Source: Marinithermus hydrothermalis DSM 14884 | GTDB taxonomy: Bacteria > Deinococcota > Deinococci > Deinococcales > Marinithermaceae | DNA length: 64,000 nucleotides | Direction: 5' to 3' | Assembly (NCBI RefSeq): GCF_000195335.1 | Contig: NC_015387.1 | Coordinates: 2,056,001 to 2,120,000 of the forward strand | Part shown: in pieces, positions 44,278 to 53,121 of the stretch | Layout of the letters: every line of letters starts with the position of its first letter | Numbering within the stretch: position 1 is the first letter of the stretch | The notes under the pieces: generated by a model | Told to the model about the DNA's origin: nothing | Seen by the model: only the letters and a program-made list of their open reading frames with translations | Databases searched by the model: none | Program-made: the position numbers and the translations under genes

Positions 44278-44364
44278 GCTGAGTGAATTCTATCACCTCA
44301 GCAACCCGCGCGCCGCACCGGGGTCTTAGACTAGAATAAGCCAAAGCGTTCGGAAGGGAACGGC

Positions 44365-45444
44365 ATGCCGCTCAGCGAAGTGCGCAAAACCCTGATCGCC
44401 GCCATCCGGGCGGGGGAGCCCCACAGCGCCCGTAAGCTGCTCCGCGCCCACCCTGAGCTCGCGGCGGACGGGCGCCTCATCCTGGAGGCGGCGCACCGCG
44501 GTCGCCCGGAGGTCGTGGAGGCGCTGCTCGAGGCGGGCGCCGATCCGAACGCCCGCTCGAGCTCGGAGAACCGGTACCGCCCCCTGCACCGGGCCCTCGA
44601 GTACCGCCCCAACGCCCCCAAGGACGCGGACTACCTCGGGGTGGTGCGCGCGCTGCTCGAGGGCGGCGCGGATCCCGACGCGCGGGGGTGCTGGCACCAG
44701 TCCACGCCCCTCGTAATCGCGGCTCAAGCCGGAAACCAGATGGCGATCGACCTCCTGCTCGCGCACGGCGCCACCCTCGACGTTTACGCGGCCGCCGCGC
44801 TGGGCGAGGCTGCCTGGGTCCGGGCCTTTCTCACCCGCGCCCCGCACCTCGCCCACCGCCCCGACACCAACGGCCTCCCGCCCCTCTTCTACACCCTCTC
44901 CTCCCGCATGCCCGAGGACCGGCTTATGGAGGTGTTCGACCTCCTGCTCGAGCACGGCGCGAACCCCGCCCACACCGCTCGGGTGGGCCGCCACCGCCTG
45001 GCCCTCCTGGCCTTCGCCGCGCCCGAGAACCTCCAGCTCCTGCGCCAGGCGCTCGAGGCCGGCGCCGACCCCACCCCGGGCCTCGAGCACGCCCTGTGGA
45101 GCCGCGCGTACGCCGCGGCGGACCTCCTGGTGGCCCGTGGCGCGGACCTCGAGGCCCGCACCGCGAAGGGCCGGTCCCTCCTCGCCGAGTTCACCCGGTG
45201 GGGGCACGTCACGACCGTGCAGTGGCTCTTAGAGCGCGGCGCGAACCCCAACGCGCGGGACGCGTCCGGGGAAACCCCCCTGCACGCCGCGGCCTCGCGG
45301 GGCCAGGCGCGGCTGGTGCGGCTGCTGCTCGAGCACGGCGCGGACCCCCGAGCCGAGGACGAGCGCGGCCGCACCCCGCTCGACGTGGCGCGGGGCCGGG
45401 GCCGGGACCGGGCGGCGCGGGTCCTCGAGGCCGGTTCGATATAG
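44365..45444 (+). CDS. Ankyrin-repeat protein
   Basis: A 359-residue protein made almost only of ankyrin repeats, about nine by eye. Good copies are [53 protein letters not shown] and [19 protein letters not shown]. The middle repeats are more degenerate. There is no signal peptide, so it should be a cytoplasmic protein-binding scaffold. TAGAAT at 44332-44337 is the likely -10 and GGAAGGGAA precedes the ATG. Partner unknown. Confidence 0.92.
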   Translation: MPLSEVRKTLIAAIRAGEPHSARKLLRAHPELAADGRLILEAAHRGRPEVVEALLEAGADPNARSSSENRYRPLHRALEYRPNAPKDADYLGVVRALLEGGADPDARGCWHQSTPLVIAAQAGNQMAIDLLLAHGATLDVYAAAALGEAAWVRAFLTRAPHLAHRPDTNGLPPLFYTLSSRMPEDRLMEVFDLLLEHGANPAHTARVGRHRLALLAFAAPENLQLLRQALEAGADPTPGLEHALWSRAYAAADLLVARGADLEARTAKGRSLLAEFTRWGHVTTVQWLLERGANPNARDASGETPLHAAASRGQARLVRLLLEHGADPRAEDERGRTPLDVARGRGRDRAARVLEAGSI

Positions 45445-45445
45445 T
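45440..45445 (+). promoter_or_regulatory. -10 box (TATAGT), leaderless start
   Basis: TATAGT overlaps the last codons of the ankyrin gene and ends six bases before the ATG of the enoyl-CoA hydratase gene at 45452, giving that gene its own leaderless promoter. Confidence 0.6.
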
Positions 45446-45451
45446 GGACCC

Positions 45452-46255
45452 ATGGACACCGCGAAGTACCAGGCCTTAAAGTTCCAGCACCCCGCGGAGG
45501 GCGTGCTGGAGATCGTGCTCGAGCAGCCGGAGCGCCTGAACGCCGTGGATCAAATCGGGCACCGCGAGCTCGCGTACGTGTGGCGCGACGTGGACGAGGA
45601 CCCCAGCGTCCGCGCGGTCCTCATACGCGGCAGCGGCAAGGGGTTTTCCGCCGGGGGGGATTTCGCGCTTATCGAGGAGATGATGGCGGACTACCGGACC
45701 CTGGTGCGGGTGTGGAAGGAGGCCCGGGACCTCGTCTACAACGTGATCAACTGCTCCAAGCCCATCGTCTCCGCGATTCACGGGCCCGCGGTCGGCGCAG
45801 GACTCGCGGTCGCGCTGCTCGCGGACGTCTCGATCGCGGCGAAAAGCGCGAAGATCCTCGACGGGCACACGCGGCTCGGCGTGGCCGCGGGCGACCACGC
45901 GGCCATCGTCTGGCCGCTTTTGGTCGGCATGGCCAAGGCCAAGTACTACCTCCTCACGAACGAGCCGCTGAATGGCGCGGAGGCCGAACGGATCGGGCTG
46001 GTCTCCCTCGCGGTGGAGGACGACGCGCTTTACGAGACGGCCCTAAGCGTCGCGAAACGCCTCGCGGCGGGCAGCCCCACCGCGCTTCGCTGGACCAAGT
46101 ACGCCCTCAACAACTGGTTGCGCCTCGCCGGCCCCACCTTCGACACCTCCCTCGCCCTGGAGTTCCTGGGCTTTTTGGGGCCGGACGCGAAGGAAGGGCT
46201 CGCCGCCATCAAGGAACGGCGCCGCCCGGAGTTCGAGAAGGACGTACCCCTATAG
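45452..46255 (+). CDS. Enoyl-CoA hydratase/isomerase family protein
   Basis: A 267-residue crotonase-fold protein. The oxyanion-hole and CoA motifs are [19 protein letters not shown] and [20 protein letters not shown]. Where classical enoyl-CoA hydratases have catalytic Glu residues, this one reads [20 protein letters not shown], with an Asp near the second position, so the exact reaction (hydratase, isomerase or other) cannot be read off. Normal length. Ends just before the RsuA-type gene. Confidence 0.88.
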   Translation: MDTAKYQALKFQHPAEGVLEIVLEQPERLNAVDQIGHRELAYVWRDVDEDPSVRAVLIRGSGKGFSAGGDFALIEEMMADYRTLVRVWKEARDLVYNVINCSKPIVSAIHGPAVGAGLAVALLADVSIAAKSAKILDGHTRLGVAAGDHAAIVWPLLVGMAKAKYYLLTNEPLNGAEAERIGLVSLAVEDDALYETALSVAKRLAAGSPTALRWTKYALNNWLRLAGPTFDTSLALEFLGFLGPDAKEGLAAIKERRRPEFEKDVPL

Positions 46256-46256
46256 G

Positions 46257-46979
46257 ATGGAGGCTATTCGGCTCCAGAAATACCTCGCGCAAGCCGGCGT
46301 CGCCTCGAGCCGCCGGAAGGCCGAGGCGTTGATCCGCGCGGGGCGGGTCACGATCAACGGCCAGGTCGCCGCCCTGGGCGCCAAGGTCACCCCGGGGGAC
46401 GAGGTATGCGTGGATGGCCGGCCGGTCGCGCCCACGGCGCGGCGGGTGGTGCTCGCCCTCCACAAACCCCCCGGGGTCACCACCACCCGCCGCGACCGTT
46501 TCGCCGAACGGACCGTCTTCGAGCTGGTACCCGCGATCCCAGGGCTGCACACGGTGGGGCGGCTCGACCGGGACTCGGAGGGATTGTTGCTCCTTACGAA
46601 CGACGGCCGGCTCACGCAGCGCCTCACCCACCCCCGCTACGGGGTACCCAAGGTGTACCGCGTCTGGACCGCGAAGGGCGAGGTGCCCCCCTTTATCCTC
46701 AAGCGGCTCGAGAAGGGCGTGCGCCTCGAGGACGGGCCCGCCCGGGCCCTCAAGGCCCGCCCCAAGGTGGGTGGGTGCGTCCTCACCCTCGCGGAGGGGC
46801 GCAAGCGCGAGGTGCGCCGCATGCTGCGGGCCGTGGGGTACCCGGTCGTGCGGCTGCTGCGGGTCAAGATCGGACCGATCCGACTCGGAGGGCTCAAGCC
46901 CGGCGCGTGGCGCGAGATCGAAGGGGAGGAGCTCGAGGGGCTCTACCGCGCGGCTGGGCTTTCCGTCCCCCCGCGCTGA
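46257..46979 (+). CDS. RsuA/RluB-family 16S/23S rRNA pseudouridine synthase
   Basis: A 240-residue enzyme. The S4 RNA-binding domain is at the N terminus ([31 protein letters not shown]). The catalytic motif is [20 protein letters not shown] with the active Asp. [20 protein letters not shown] is the C-terminal family motif. Both RluB and RsuA share these; length alone does not decide. The ATG at 46257 follows the previous stop by one base. Confidence 0.92.
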   Translation: MEAIRLQKYLAQAGVASSRRKAEALIRAGRVTINGQVAALGAKVTPGDEVCVDGRPVAPTARRVVLALHKPPGVTTTRRDRFAERTVFELVPAIPGLHTVGRLDRDSEGLLLLTNDGRLTQRLTHPRYGVPKVYRVWTAKGEVPPFILKRLEKGVRLEDGPARALKARPKVGGCVLTLAEGRKREVRRMLRAVGYPVVRLLRVKIGPIRLGGLKPGAWREIEGEELEGLYRAAGLSVPPR

Positions 46980-46997
46980 AGTGGTATCATCCGGGCG

Positions 46998-47543
46998 ATG
47001 AAGACGATCTTCACGACCGGTGACGGCCCCGTCCAGCTCACGGAGGAGCAGATCCAAAAGCGCATCCGCGAGCTCGGGGCCGCGATCACCCGGGACTACC
47101 AGGGCAAGACCCCCCACCTGATCTGCGTGCTGAACGGCGCCTTCATCTTCATGGCCGACCTGGTGCGGGCCATCGACCTGCCCCTCACCATGGACTTCCT
47201 GGCCCTCTCCAGCTACGGGAACGCGATGCGTTCCAGCGGCGAGGTCGAGCTGATCAAGGACCTGCGCCTCCCCATCTCGGACAAGGACGTGATCGTCGTC
47301 GAGGACATCGTCGACACCGGCCTCACCCTCTCCTACCTCCTCGACTACCTCGAGGCGCGCCGGCCGGCCTCGGTGCGCGTCGCGGCCCTACTCAGCAAGC
47401 CCTCCCGCCGCAAGGTGGAGGTGCCGATCCACTACCTGGGCTTCGAGATCGAGGACGCGTACGTGTACGGGTACGGCCTGGACCGGGCTCAGTTCGACCG
47501 CAACCTGCCCTTCATCACCTCCATCCAGCCCGAGGAAGAATGA
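46998..47543 (+). CDS. hpt: Hypoxanthine phosphoribosyltransferase
   Basis: A 181-residue type I phosphoribosyltransferase that salvages hypoxanthine (and often guanine) with PRPP. The PRPP motif is VIVVEDIVDTGLTLSYLL; the N-terminal IRELGAAITRDYQGK and LICVLNGAFIFMADLVRAID, and the late VDLPIHYLGFEIED-like segment, fit Hpt. TATCAT at 46985-46990 ends seven bases before the ATG. It overlaps nadC by four bases. Confidence 0.95.
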   Translation: MKTIFTTGDGPVQLTEEQIQKRIRELGAAITRDYQGKTPHLICVLNGAFIFMADLVRAIDLPLTMDFLALSSYGNAMRSSGEVELIKDLRLPISDKDVIVVEDIVDTGLTLSYLLDYLEARRPASVRVAALLSKPSRRKVEVPIHYLGFEIEDAYVYGYGLDRAQFDRNLPFITSIQPEEE

Positions 47544-48388
47544 ACCTCCGCGAGCAGATCCGCACCTGGCTGCTAGAGGACGTGGGGCACGGGGACCTCA
47601 CCACCCAGCTCACCGTGCCCCAGGACGCCCAGGGCCAAGGCGTGATCCTCGCCAAGGAAGCCGGGGTCCTCGCGGGGATCGAGGCCGCCCGGCTCGTCTT
47701 CCACGAGGTGGACCCCACGCTGCGCTTCACCGCGCTCAAGGCCGACGGGGACCGGCTCGAGCCCGTCCAGGCCGTGGCCCGCATCGAGGGGCGCTTGGCC
47801 AGCATCCTGACCGCGGAACGCCTCGCGCTCAACCTCCTCCAGCGCCTCTCGGGGATCGCCACGCTCACCCGGAAGTACGTGGAGGCCGTGGCCGGCACCC
47901 AAGCCCGCATCCTCGACACGCGCAAGACCACCCCGGGCCTGCGGGCCCTCGAGAAGTACGCGGTGCGCGTGGGCGGCGGGCACAACCACCGGTTCGGCCT
48001 GTTCGACGGCATCCTGATCAAGGACAACCACATCGCGGCCGCGGGCGGCGTGCGCGCCGCGGTCACCCGCGCCCGGGCGCGCGCCCCGCACGGGCTGCGC
48101 GTCGAGGTGGAGGTCACCACCCTCGCCGAGCTCGAGGAGGCCCTCGAGGCCGGAGCGGACGTGATCCTGCTGGACAACATGGACCTTCCCACCCTCCGCC
48201 AGGCGGTGGCCCGCACAGCGGGCCGGGCGCGGCTCGAGGCCTCGGGCGGCATGACCCTGGAGCGGGTGCGCGCGGTGGCCGAGACCGGGGTGGACTTCAT
48301 CTCGGTGGGGGCCTTGACGCACTCCGCGAAGGCCCTGGACCTGAGCCTGGAAATCGAGGCCACCCCCGCCGGCACCCCCCTGGGGTAA
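47540..48388 (+). CDS. nadC: Nicotinate-nucleotide diphosphorylase (quinolinate PRTase)
   Basis: A 282-residue enzyme converting quinolinate and PRPP to nicotinate mononucleotide and CO2. Family motifs are VGHGDLTTQLTVPQDAQGQG, ARILDTRKTTPGLRALEKYA, GGGHNHRFGLFDGILIKDNH and LEASGGMTLERVRAVAETGV. The start overlaps hpt (ATGA). Followed by nadA and nadB, so the full de novo route from aspartate to NaMN lies here. Confidence 0.97.
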   Translation: MNLREQIRTWLLEDVGHGDLTTQLTVPQDAQGQGVILAKEAGVLAGIEAARLVFHEVDPTLRFTALKADGDRLEPVQAVARIEGRLASILTAERLALNLLQRLSGIATLTRKYVEAVAGTQARILDTRKTTPGLRALEKYAVRVGGGHNHRFGLFDGILIKDNHIAAAGGVRAAVTRARARAPHGLRVEVEVTTLAELEEALEAGADVILLDNMDLPTLRQAVARTAGRARLEASGGMTLERVRAVAETGVDFISVGALTHSAKALDLSLEIEATPAGTPLG

Positions 48389-48402
48389 ACTAACTAATCA
48401 GC

Positions 48403-49326
48403 ATGGAACGCACCGAGCTCATCCGTGAGGTAGAGCGGCTCAAGGCCGAACGGAACGCGGTCATCCTCGCCCATAACTACCAGCTCCCCGAGGTGCAGGA
48501 GGTCGCGGACTACGTGGGGGACTCCCTGGGCCTCGCGCGAAGAGCCGCCGAGACCGACGCCCGCGTGATCGTCTTCGCCGGGGTGCACTTCATGGCGGAG
48601 ACCGCCGCGATCCTGAACCCGGACAAGACCGTCCTCCTCCCGGACCTCGAGGCGGGGTGCTCCCTCGCGGACACGATCACCCCAGAGGACGTGCGCCGCT
48701 GGAAGGACGAGCACCCGGACGGGATCGTGGTGGCCTACGTGAACACCACCGCCGAGGTGAAGGCCCTCGCGGACGTGTGCGTGACCAGCTCGAACGCGGT
48801 CGAGGTCGTGGCGCAGCTCCCCAAGGACCGGCCGATCTTCTTCCTGCCGGACATGTTCCTGGGGGCGCACGTCGAGCGGGAGACCGGGCGCAAGATGGAC
48901 GTGTGGATGGGCGAGTGCCACGTGCACGCCGGCATCCGCACCGAGGACATCGAGCGGGCCCTCGCCGCGCACCCGGGCGCGGAGTTCTTGATCCACCCCG
49001 AGTGCGGCTGCTCGACGAACTGCCTCTTCATGAAACCCGACGCCAAGATGCTCTCCACCAGCCAGATGGTGGCGCACGCCAAGGAAAGCCCCGCGCAGGA
49101 GTTCGTCATCGCGACCGAGGTCGGGATCCTGCACCAGCTTGCCAAGCAAGCCCCGGGCAAGACCTTCATCCCCGTGCGTGAGGACGCGATCTGCGAGTAC
49201 ATGAAGAAGATCACCCTCGAGAAGGTCTACGAAAGCCTCCGCGACCTCAAGCACGTGATCACCGTGCCCGAACCGACCCGCCAGGCCGCCCAGCGCGCGA
49301 TCGAAGGCATGATCGCGGTCGGGTAA
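48403..49326 (+). CDS. nadA: Quinolinate synthase
   Basis: A 307-residue iron-sulfur enzyme joining iminoaspartate and dihydroxyacetone phosphate into quinolinate. Motifs: NAVILAHNYQLPEVQEVADY; the three cluster cysteines lie in LPDLEAGCSLADTI, VCVTSSNAVEVV and HPECGCSTNCLF. Length is normal for the short class. TAAACT at 48387-48392 precedes the ATG by ten bases. Active in the cytoplasm with NadB. Confidence 0.96.
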   Translation: MERTELIREVERLKAERNAVILAHNYQLPEVQEVADYVGDSLGLARRAAETDARVIVFAGVHFMAETAAILNPDKTVLLPDLEAGCSLADTITPEDVRRWKDEHPDGIVVAYVNTTAEVKALADVCVTSSNAVEVVAQLPKDRPIFFLPDMFLGAHVERETGRKMDVWMGECHVHAGIRTEDIERALAAHPGAEFLIHPECGCSTNCLFMKPDAKMLSTSQMVAHAKESPAQEFVIATEVGILHQLAKQAPGKTFIPVREDAICEYMKKITLEKVYESLRDLKHVITVPEPTRQAAQRAIEGMIAVG

Positions 49327-49339
49327 CGCCGCCCCCAGG

Positions 49340-50818
49340 ATGCACGCCGACCTCCTCATCATCGGTAGCGGCGTCGCCGGGACCTACGCCGCCCTCACCG
49401 CCCTAAAAGCCGGCGCGCGCGTGGTGCTCGCCACCAAAGGCGCGCTCGCCTCCGGGTCCACCCGCTGGGCCCAAGGCGGCATCGCCTTCCCTCAAGGCCC
49501 CACCGACCTCCCCCACCACCTCGAGGACACCCTCACCGCGGGGCGCGGCCTCAGCGAACCCCAGGTCGTCCAGAGCCTCCTGGAGGAGGCCCTCCTCCAC
49601 AAGGAACGCCTCCTCGAGCTCGGCGTGCCCTTCGACCCCACCCCCACCCGCGAGGGGGGGCACCGCCGCCCTCGCGTCCTGCACGCCTGGGGGGACGCCA
49701 CGGGGCACGCTTTGCTCTCCACCCTCCTCAAGCACCTCCACGGGGAGGGGCTCGAGGTCCTGGAGCACCACGCCGCCCTCGCCCTGGTGCAGGACGGCGC
49801 GCGCGTCGTGGGGGCGGTGTTCTGGACGCCGGGCGGCGGGCGGCGAACGATTCGGGCTGGGGCGGTCCTCCTCGCGACCGGCGGGCTCGGGCGGATCTAC
49901 CCAGTGACCACGAACCCCCACGAGGCCACCGGGGACGGGTTCGCCCTCGCCTACCGGGCGGGCGCGGTGCTGCGCGACATGGAGTTCATCCAGTTCCACC
50001 CCACCGCTCTCCCCACGGGCGGGCTCATCACCGAAGCCGCGCGCGGTGAGGGCGCGCTGCTCGTGAACGCGCGCGGGGAGCGGTTCATGCCCCGCTACGC
50101 CCCCGCGGCCGAGCTCGCCCCCCGGGACGTCGTGGCCCGCGCGATCTATCTCGAGGCGAAACGCACGGGCGGGGTCTTCCTGGACCTGCGCCCCATCCCG
50201 AACCTCCCCCGGCGCTTCCCCACCGTCTGGCAGAACTGCCTCGAGGCCGGGCACGACCCCACCCGCGCCCCGGTGCCGGTGCATCCCGCGGCGCACTACG
50301 CGATCGGCGGCGTGAAGACCGACCTCTGGGGGCGCACCACCCTGCCCGGTCTGTTCGCCGTGGGGGAGGTGGCCAGCAGCGGGCTGCACGGCGCGAACCG
50401 CCTGGCCTCGAACAGCCTCCTGGAGGGCCTCGTGATGGGGGCGCGCGCGGCCCAGGCGGCGCTCGAGGAAAGCGTCTCGCCCCGCGGAGGCGAAGCGACC
50501 GAGGTGCCCGGCCTGGACCCCCACGCCCTTCCCGAGCTGCGGCGCATCGCGCACGCCTCGGCGGGCATCGTGCGCGAGCGGCGCGAGCTCGAGGAAGGCC
50601 TCGAGCGGCTCGCCCGCTACCGCCCCCGGCCCGCCGAAACCCTCCTCGAGGCCGAGGCCGCGAACCTCCGTACCGCCCTCGAACTCATCCTCAAAGGCGC
50701 GCTCTTCCGTGAAGAAAGCCGGGGTGCGCACTACCGGTTGGACCACCCTCAGGAAGCCCCGCGCCCGTACCACCTGGAGCAGGCGCGGGGTGCCGTGCCG
50801 CGGCGAGTTCCGCTCTAA
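49340..50818 (+). CDS. nadB: L-aspartate oxidase
   Basis: A 492-residue flavoprotein that oxidises L-aspartate to iminoaspartate, the first step of NAD synthesis. The FAD motif is LLIIGSGVAGTYAALTALKA. Catalytic-region motifs are STRWAQGGIAF, MEFIQFHPTALPTGGLITEA and HYAIGGVKTDLWGRTTLPGL, then GLHGANRLASNSLLEGLVMG. It is 13 bases after nadA. A six-base GC stem (50846-50860) lies just after it, shared with the convergent fibre gene. Confidence 0.96.
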   Translation: MHADLLIIGSGVAGTYAALTALKAGARVVLATKGALASGSTRWAQGGIAFPQGPTDLPHHLEDTLTAGRGLSEPQVVQSLLEEALLHKERLLELGVPFDPTPTREGGHRRPRVLHAWGDATGHALLSTLLKHLHGEGLEVLEHHAALALVQDGARVVGAVFWTPGGGRRTIRAGAVLLATGGLGRIYPVTTNPHEATGDGFALAYRAGAVLRDMEFIQFHPTALPTGGLITEAARGEGALLVNARGERFMPRYAPAAELAPRDVVARAIYLEAKRTGGVFLDLRPIPNLPRRFPTVWQNCLEAGHDPTRAPVPVHPAAHYAIGGVKTDLWGRTTLPGLFAVGEVASSGLHGANRLASNSLLEGLVMGARAAQAALEESVSPRGGEATEVPGLDPHALPELRRIAHASAGIVRERRELEEGLERLARYRPRPAETLLEAEAANLRTALELILKGALFREESRGAHYRLDHPQEAPRPYHLEQARGAVPRRVPL

Positions 50819-50851
50819 ACCCTAAAGGGAGTTTACCGGGTGGGCGGGCGC

Positions 50852-52093
50852 CTAGCGCCCCGAGCCGACCTCCACCCCCGGCTTCCACTCCTCCACCGTG
50901 AAGGGTTCCGCGGCGCGCCGCACGCCGGTCACCTGCCAGGAGACCTTGAGGCCCGGCGTGCCTCCCGCGATCTTGAAGCGGTTGTCGCGGATCTCCTCCG
51001 CCACGTACACCGGCGCGTACCCCCCGACGGTCGTGAGCTGGTACCGGTACTCCGCGTTCAGGGCCTCAAAATACGCGGGCAGCGTCACGACCGCCTCGCC
51101 GCGCGCGTCGAGCGTCACGTTCCCGCTATAAACGTTCAGCCGCTGGGGCGCCTCGATCGCGGCGTGGTACAGGTACTTGCGCTCGGGATCCAGGGGGTGG
51201 TCGATCCGGAAGTTCTTGGTGCCGGTCACGCTCAGGTTCCCGTCCACGACGACCCCCCCGACGAAGAACCCCGCGCTGCCGCCCCCCTGGTTCGAGACGA
51301 GCAGCGTGGAAGCGTTCGCGTTCCGGTTCGTAAGTGAAAGCGCGGGCAGGAGGTTGCTCGGGTCGGTGACGCTGATCGTCGCCCCGAACCCCGTTCCCGT
51401 GTTGGTCACGGCAAGCGCGGCTCCGCCCCCCGCCGACCGGGCCTCGAGGGCCGGGCTCGAGTTCCCGCTGTTCGTCACCTCAAAAAACCCCGCGCGTCCC
51501 TGGCCGGTGTGCACGGCCTCGAGGGCGTTGCTGGTGTTCCCGTTGTTGTCCACCCGGAACAACCCGCCCCGCCCCGTGCCGAAGGTACGGGCGAAGAAGG
51601 CGTCCCCCGTGCCGTTCGTGGTGGCGAACAGCGCCGTGTTGAAGTTCGCGATGTTCTCGATCTTGAACTCGGCCGCCGCGTTCGCGCCGGTGTTCGTCAC
51701 CCGAACGATCGGGTTGTTCAACGCCGCCTCGATCTCCAAGGGCAGCGCGATCCCCAAGGGATCGGCCAGCGTGCCGTTCCCGGCCAGGGTGGCGTCGCGC
51801 TCGACCTGCGTGAGGCCCGCCCCGCCCCCCACGGCCACGCAGCTCAGCCGCCCGTCCGCCGCGACCGCGTTCACCGCCTCCCCCACGCCGCACGGTGTGC
51901 CGGTCACCTGCTGCCGGAAGACCTCGAGCGGCGTCACGGCGTTCACGAGATCCGCAAAATTTTGGTTTACCTCGCTAGCTCGGATCGTCTCCCCCGCCTG
52001 GAACTCGTGCGTGACGGTCACCGCCGCCCCCCAAAACCCCAGCACGACCACGAACGCCCCCAACAAAAAGTACCGTAATCGAATCCCCCGCAT
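50852..52093 (-). CDS. Exported fibre-like repeat protein with conserved C-terminal domain
   Basis: A 413-residue protein with an N-terminal membrane or signal segment (IRLRYFLLGAFVVVLGFWGA). Residues about 130-310 hold imperfect beta repeats of the type VTNTGANAAAEFKIENIANF, VDNNGNTSNALEAVHTGQGR and VTNSGNSSPALEARSAGGG, like phage-tail or surface fibres. The C-terminal domain (KYLYHAAIEAPQRLNVYSGN, EAVVTLPAYFEALNAEYRYQ, IRDNRFKIAGGTPGLKVSWQ) recurs in environmental bacteria after such repeats. The start at 52093 follows GGGAAGGTAAGG. It is 22 bases after a small lipoprotein gene and probably co-transcribed. Confidence 0.78.
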   Translation of the reverse strand: MRGIRLRYFLLGAFVVVLGFWGAAVTVTHEFQAGETIRASEVNQNFADLVNAVTPLEVFRQQVTGTPCGVGEAVNAVAADGRLSCVAVGGGAGLTQVERDATLAGNGTLADPLGIALPLEIEAALNNPIVRVTNTGANAAAEFKIENIANFNTALFATTNGTGDAFFARTFGTGRGGLFRVDNNGNTSNALEAVHTGQGRAGFFEVTNSGNSSPALEARSAGGGAALAVTNTGTGFGATISVTDPSNLLPALSLTNRNANASTLLVSNQGGGSAGFFVGGVVVDGNLSVTGTKNFRIDHPLDPERKYLYHAAIEAPQRLNVYSGNVTLDARGEAVVTLPAYFEALNAEYRYQLTTVGGYAPVYVAEEIRDNRFKIAGGTPGLKVSWQVTGVRRAAEPFTVEEWKPGVEVGSGR

Positions 52094-52115
52094 GCCCTTA
52101 CCTCCCTTCCCTCCT

Positions 52116-52259
52116 CTACGGCCCCCAAACGGCCTGGCCCCACCTCGAGTGGTCCCACACGCCGGTGTTCTCCACCGGCCCACCGGTCGCGCACCCGCCC
52201 AGCACCAGAAGGACCACCAGCCCCACCCACACCCATCCCCTACCTCGCCAAAACCGCAC
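52116..52259 (-). CDS. Small lipoprotein (47 aa)
   Basis: A short gene on the - strand from GTG at 52257-52259 to TAG. The product begins MRFWRGRGWVWVGLVVLLVL and continues GGC, a good lipobox (LVLGGC, Cys23), leaving a 25-residue mature peptide, CATGGPVENTGVWDHSRWGQ and a short end. GGGTGAGGACG precedes the start. It ends 22 bases before the fibre-like gene, so it is likely an anchored partner of that surface protein. I do not recognise a family; support comes from the signal sequence, RBS and position. Confidence 0.6.
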   Translation of the reverse strand: MRFWRGRGWVWVGLVVLLVLGGCATGGPVENTGVWDHSRWGQAVWGP

Positions 52260-52556
52260 CGTCCTCACCCCCTAGCTCACCACGCCCCCCACTCCCAAGG
52301 CCTTTCCAAAGCGCTCGGGAGAACACCGCGGGTTCGCGTTGTGAGTGCAGAAAATATTCGGTAGCTTGCCGCTACCCGACCAAAGGCGCGGGATAACCCC
52401 TACTCTGGTTGTTCGGACGCGCCTTGCCTCGAAGTATACATCCCTGGAGGCATGGGATGATGTGAGCCGCCGCGGCACGTTCTCCTGGGGCTCGAGCGGC
52501 TCAGGATCCTTTTTTCGAGGACCAACCCCCAAGGCAAGCCCTCGGTTCGCACACGC
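52260..52556. other. Gene-poor gap with a possible small RNA on the + strand
   Basis: About 300 bases between the divergent small-lipoprotein and hemolysin III ends. It is less GC-rich and lacks the CTCGAG density of coding regions. On the + strand, TTGTGA (52339-52344) and TAGCTT (52362-52367) are 17 bases apart and could be a promoter; the terminator at 52483-52515 would then give an RNA of about 140 bases. A short hairpin (GGTAGC/GCTACC) lies near 52360-52376. Open frames across it are not convincing. Confidence 0.35.
52483..52515 (+). terminator. Intrinsic terminator with T6 tract, + strand
   Basis: TCCTGGG and CTCAGGA form a 7-bp stem with one G-U pair and a ten-base loop, followed after three bases by TTTTTT. 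This is the best T-tract terminator in the window, yet no + strand gene is recognised before it within 1.6 kb except nadB, which ends at 50818. Confidence 0.5.
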
Positions 52557-53039
52557 CTATCCCGAAGCGCGTTCCCCCGCGAACAACACCAGCACCGCGA
52601 GGTGCCAGAACTCATAGGACCCCAACACCCCCGACCAGGGGTTGGGGCGCCGGGTCGCGTAGATCAGCACGGCCAGCCCCCACACGAACGCCAGCACCGG
52701 TACGCGAAACCCCGGGTCGAGCCCGGCGAGCACCACCGGCGTGTACATCCCTGCGATGAAGAGGAAGATCGCCGCGTGATCCAGTTGGCGCAGCCGCTCG
52801 AGCACCCTCGCGGGGGCCACGACCCCGTGGTAGAGGCTCGAGGTCGCGTACATGAGGAGCATCGAGAGGCCGAACACCAGCCCCCCGACGATCTTGTAGG
52901 GCTTTCCCCCGCTCACGGCGAGCAGAACGCCCGTGCCGAGTACGGCGAGGGCTGCGCCCGCCACGTGCGTCCAGGTGTTGATGGTTCGCGTATCGCCATT
53001 CTTTAGCCTACCCTGTCCCTCCGCGCCATGCGTGCTCAT
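52557..53039 (-). CDS. Hemolysin III/TrhA-family membrane protein, internally shortened
   Basis: A 160-residue member of the seven-segment hemolysin III (YqfA/PAQR-like) family, which has conserved His residues for a metal site. SSLYHGVVAPARVLERLRQL and LDHAAIFLFIAGMYTPVVLA are typical. Family members have 200-220 residues. Here VLAFVWGLAVL runs straight into IYATRRPNPWSGVLGSYEFW, so about 45-50 residues, two membrane segments, are absent in frame, and the end is also short. The second His motif (EFWH) is kept. TATTAT (53047-53052, - strand) ends seven bases before the start. It may be non-functional. Confidence 0.75.
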   Translation of the reverse strand: MSTHGAEGQGRLKNGDTRTINTWTHVAGAALAVLGTGVLLAVSGGKPYKIVGGLVFGLSMLLMYATSSLYHGVVAPARVLERLRQLDHAAIFLFIAGMYTPVVLAGLDPGFRVPVLAFVWGLAVLIYATRRPNPWSGVLGSYEFWHLAVLVLFAGERASG

Positions 53040-53049
53040 CGTGCCTATA

Positions 53050-53076
53050 ATATTGACACTATGTTACTTTCAATAT
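53050..53076. promoter_or_regulatory. Inverted repeat (candidate TetR operator) over divergent promoters
   Basis: ATATTGA and TCAATAT are perfect arms separated by 13 bases. The repeat spans the -35 (TTGACA, 53053-53058) and approaches the -10 (TACACT, 53076-53081) of the MMPL operon, and overlaps the -10 of the hemolysin III gene on the other strand. Its length and position suit the TetR protein encoded at the operon's end. Confidence 0.5.
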
Positions 53077-53081
53077 ACACT
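53053..53081 (+). promoter_or_regulatory. Sigma-A promoter of the MMPL operon
   Basis: TTGACA, a 17-base spacer and TACACT form a near-consensus promoter. It gives a leader of about 35 bases with AGGAGGAGGG before the ATG at 53122. This is unlike the leaderless promoters of most neighbours. Confidence 0.65.
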
Positions 53082-53121
53082 CCGTAAACAGAAGTGGCGC
53101 GTCCCAGGAGGAGGGACCTTG

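Noticed and set aside
50846-50860. GGGCGC-CTA-GCGCCC hairpin after nadB as a terminator
   Set aside because: Only six base pairs with a three-base loop, no T tract, and it includes the convergent gene's stop codon. Too weak to list as a feature.
52345-52617. 90-codon + strand ORF (and an 86-codon - strand ORF) in the gap before the hemolysin III gene
   Set aside because: No RBS, no recognisable signal or domain; the + strand one runs through a terminator and into the opposite gene.
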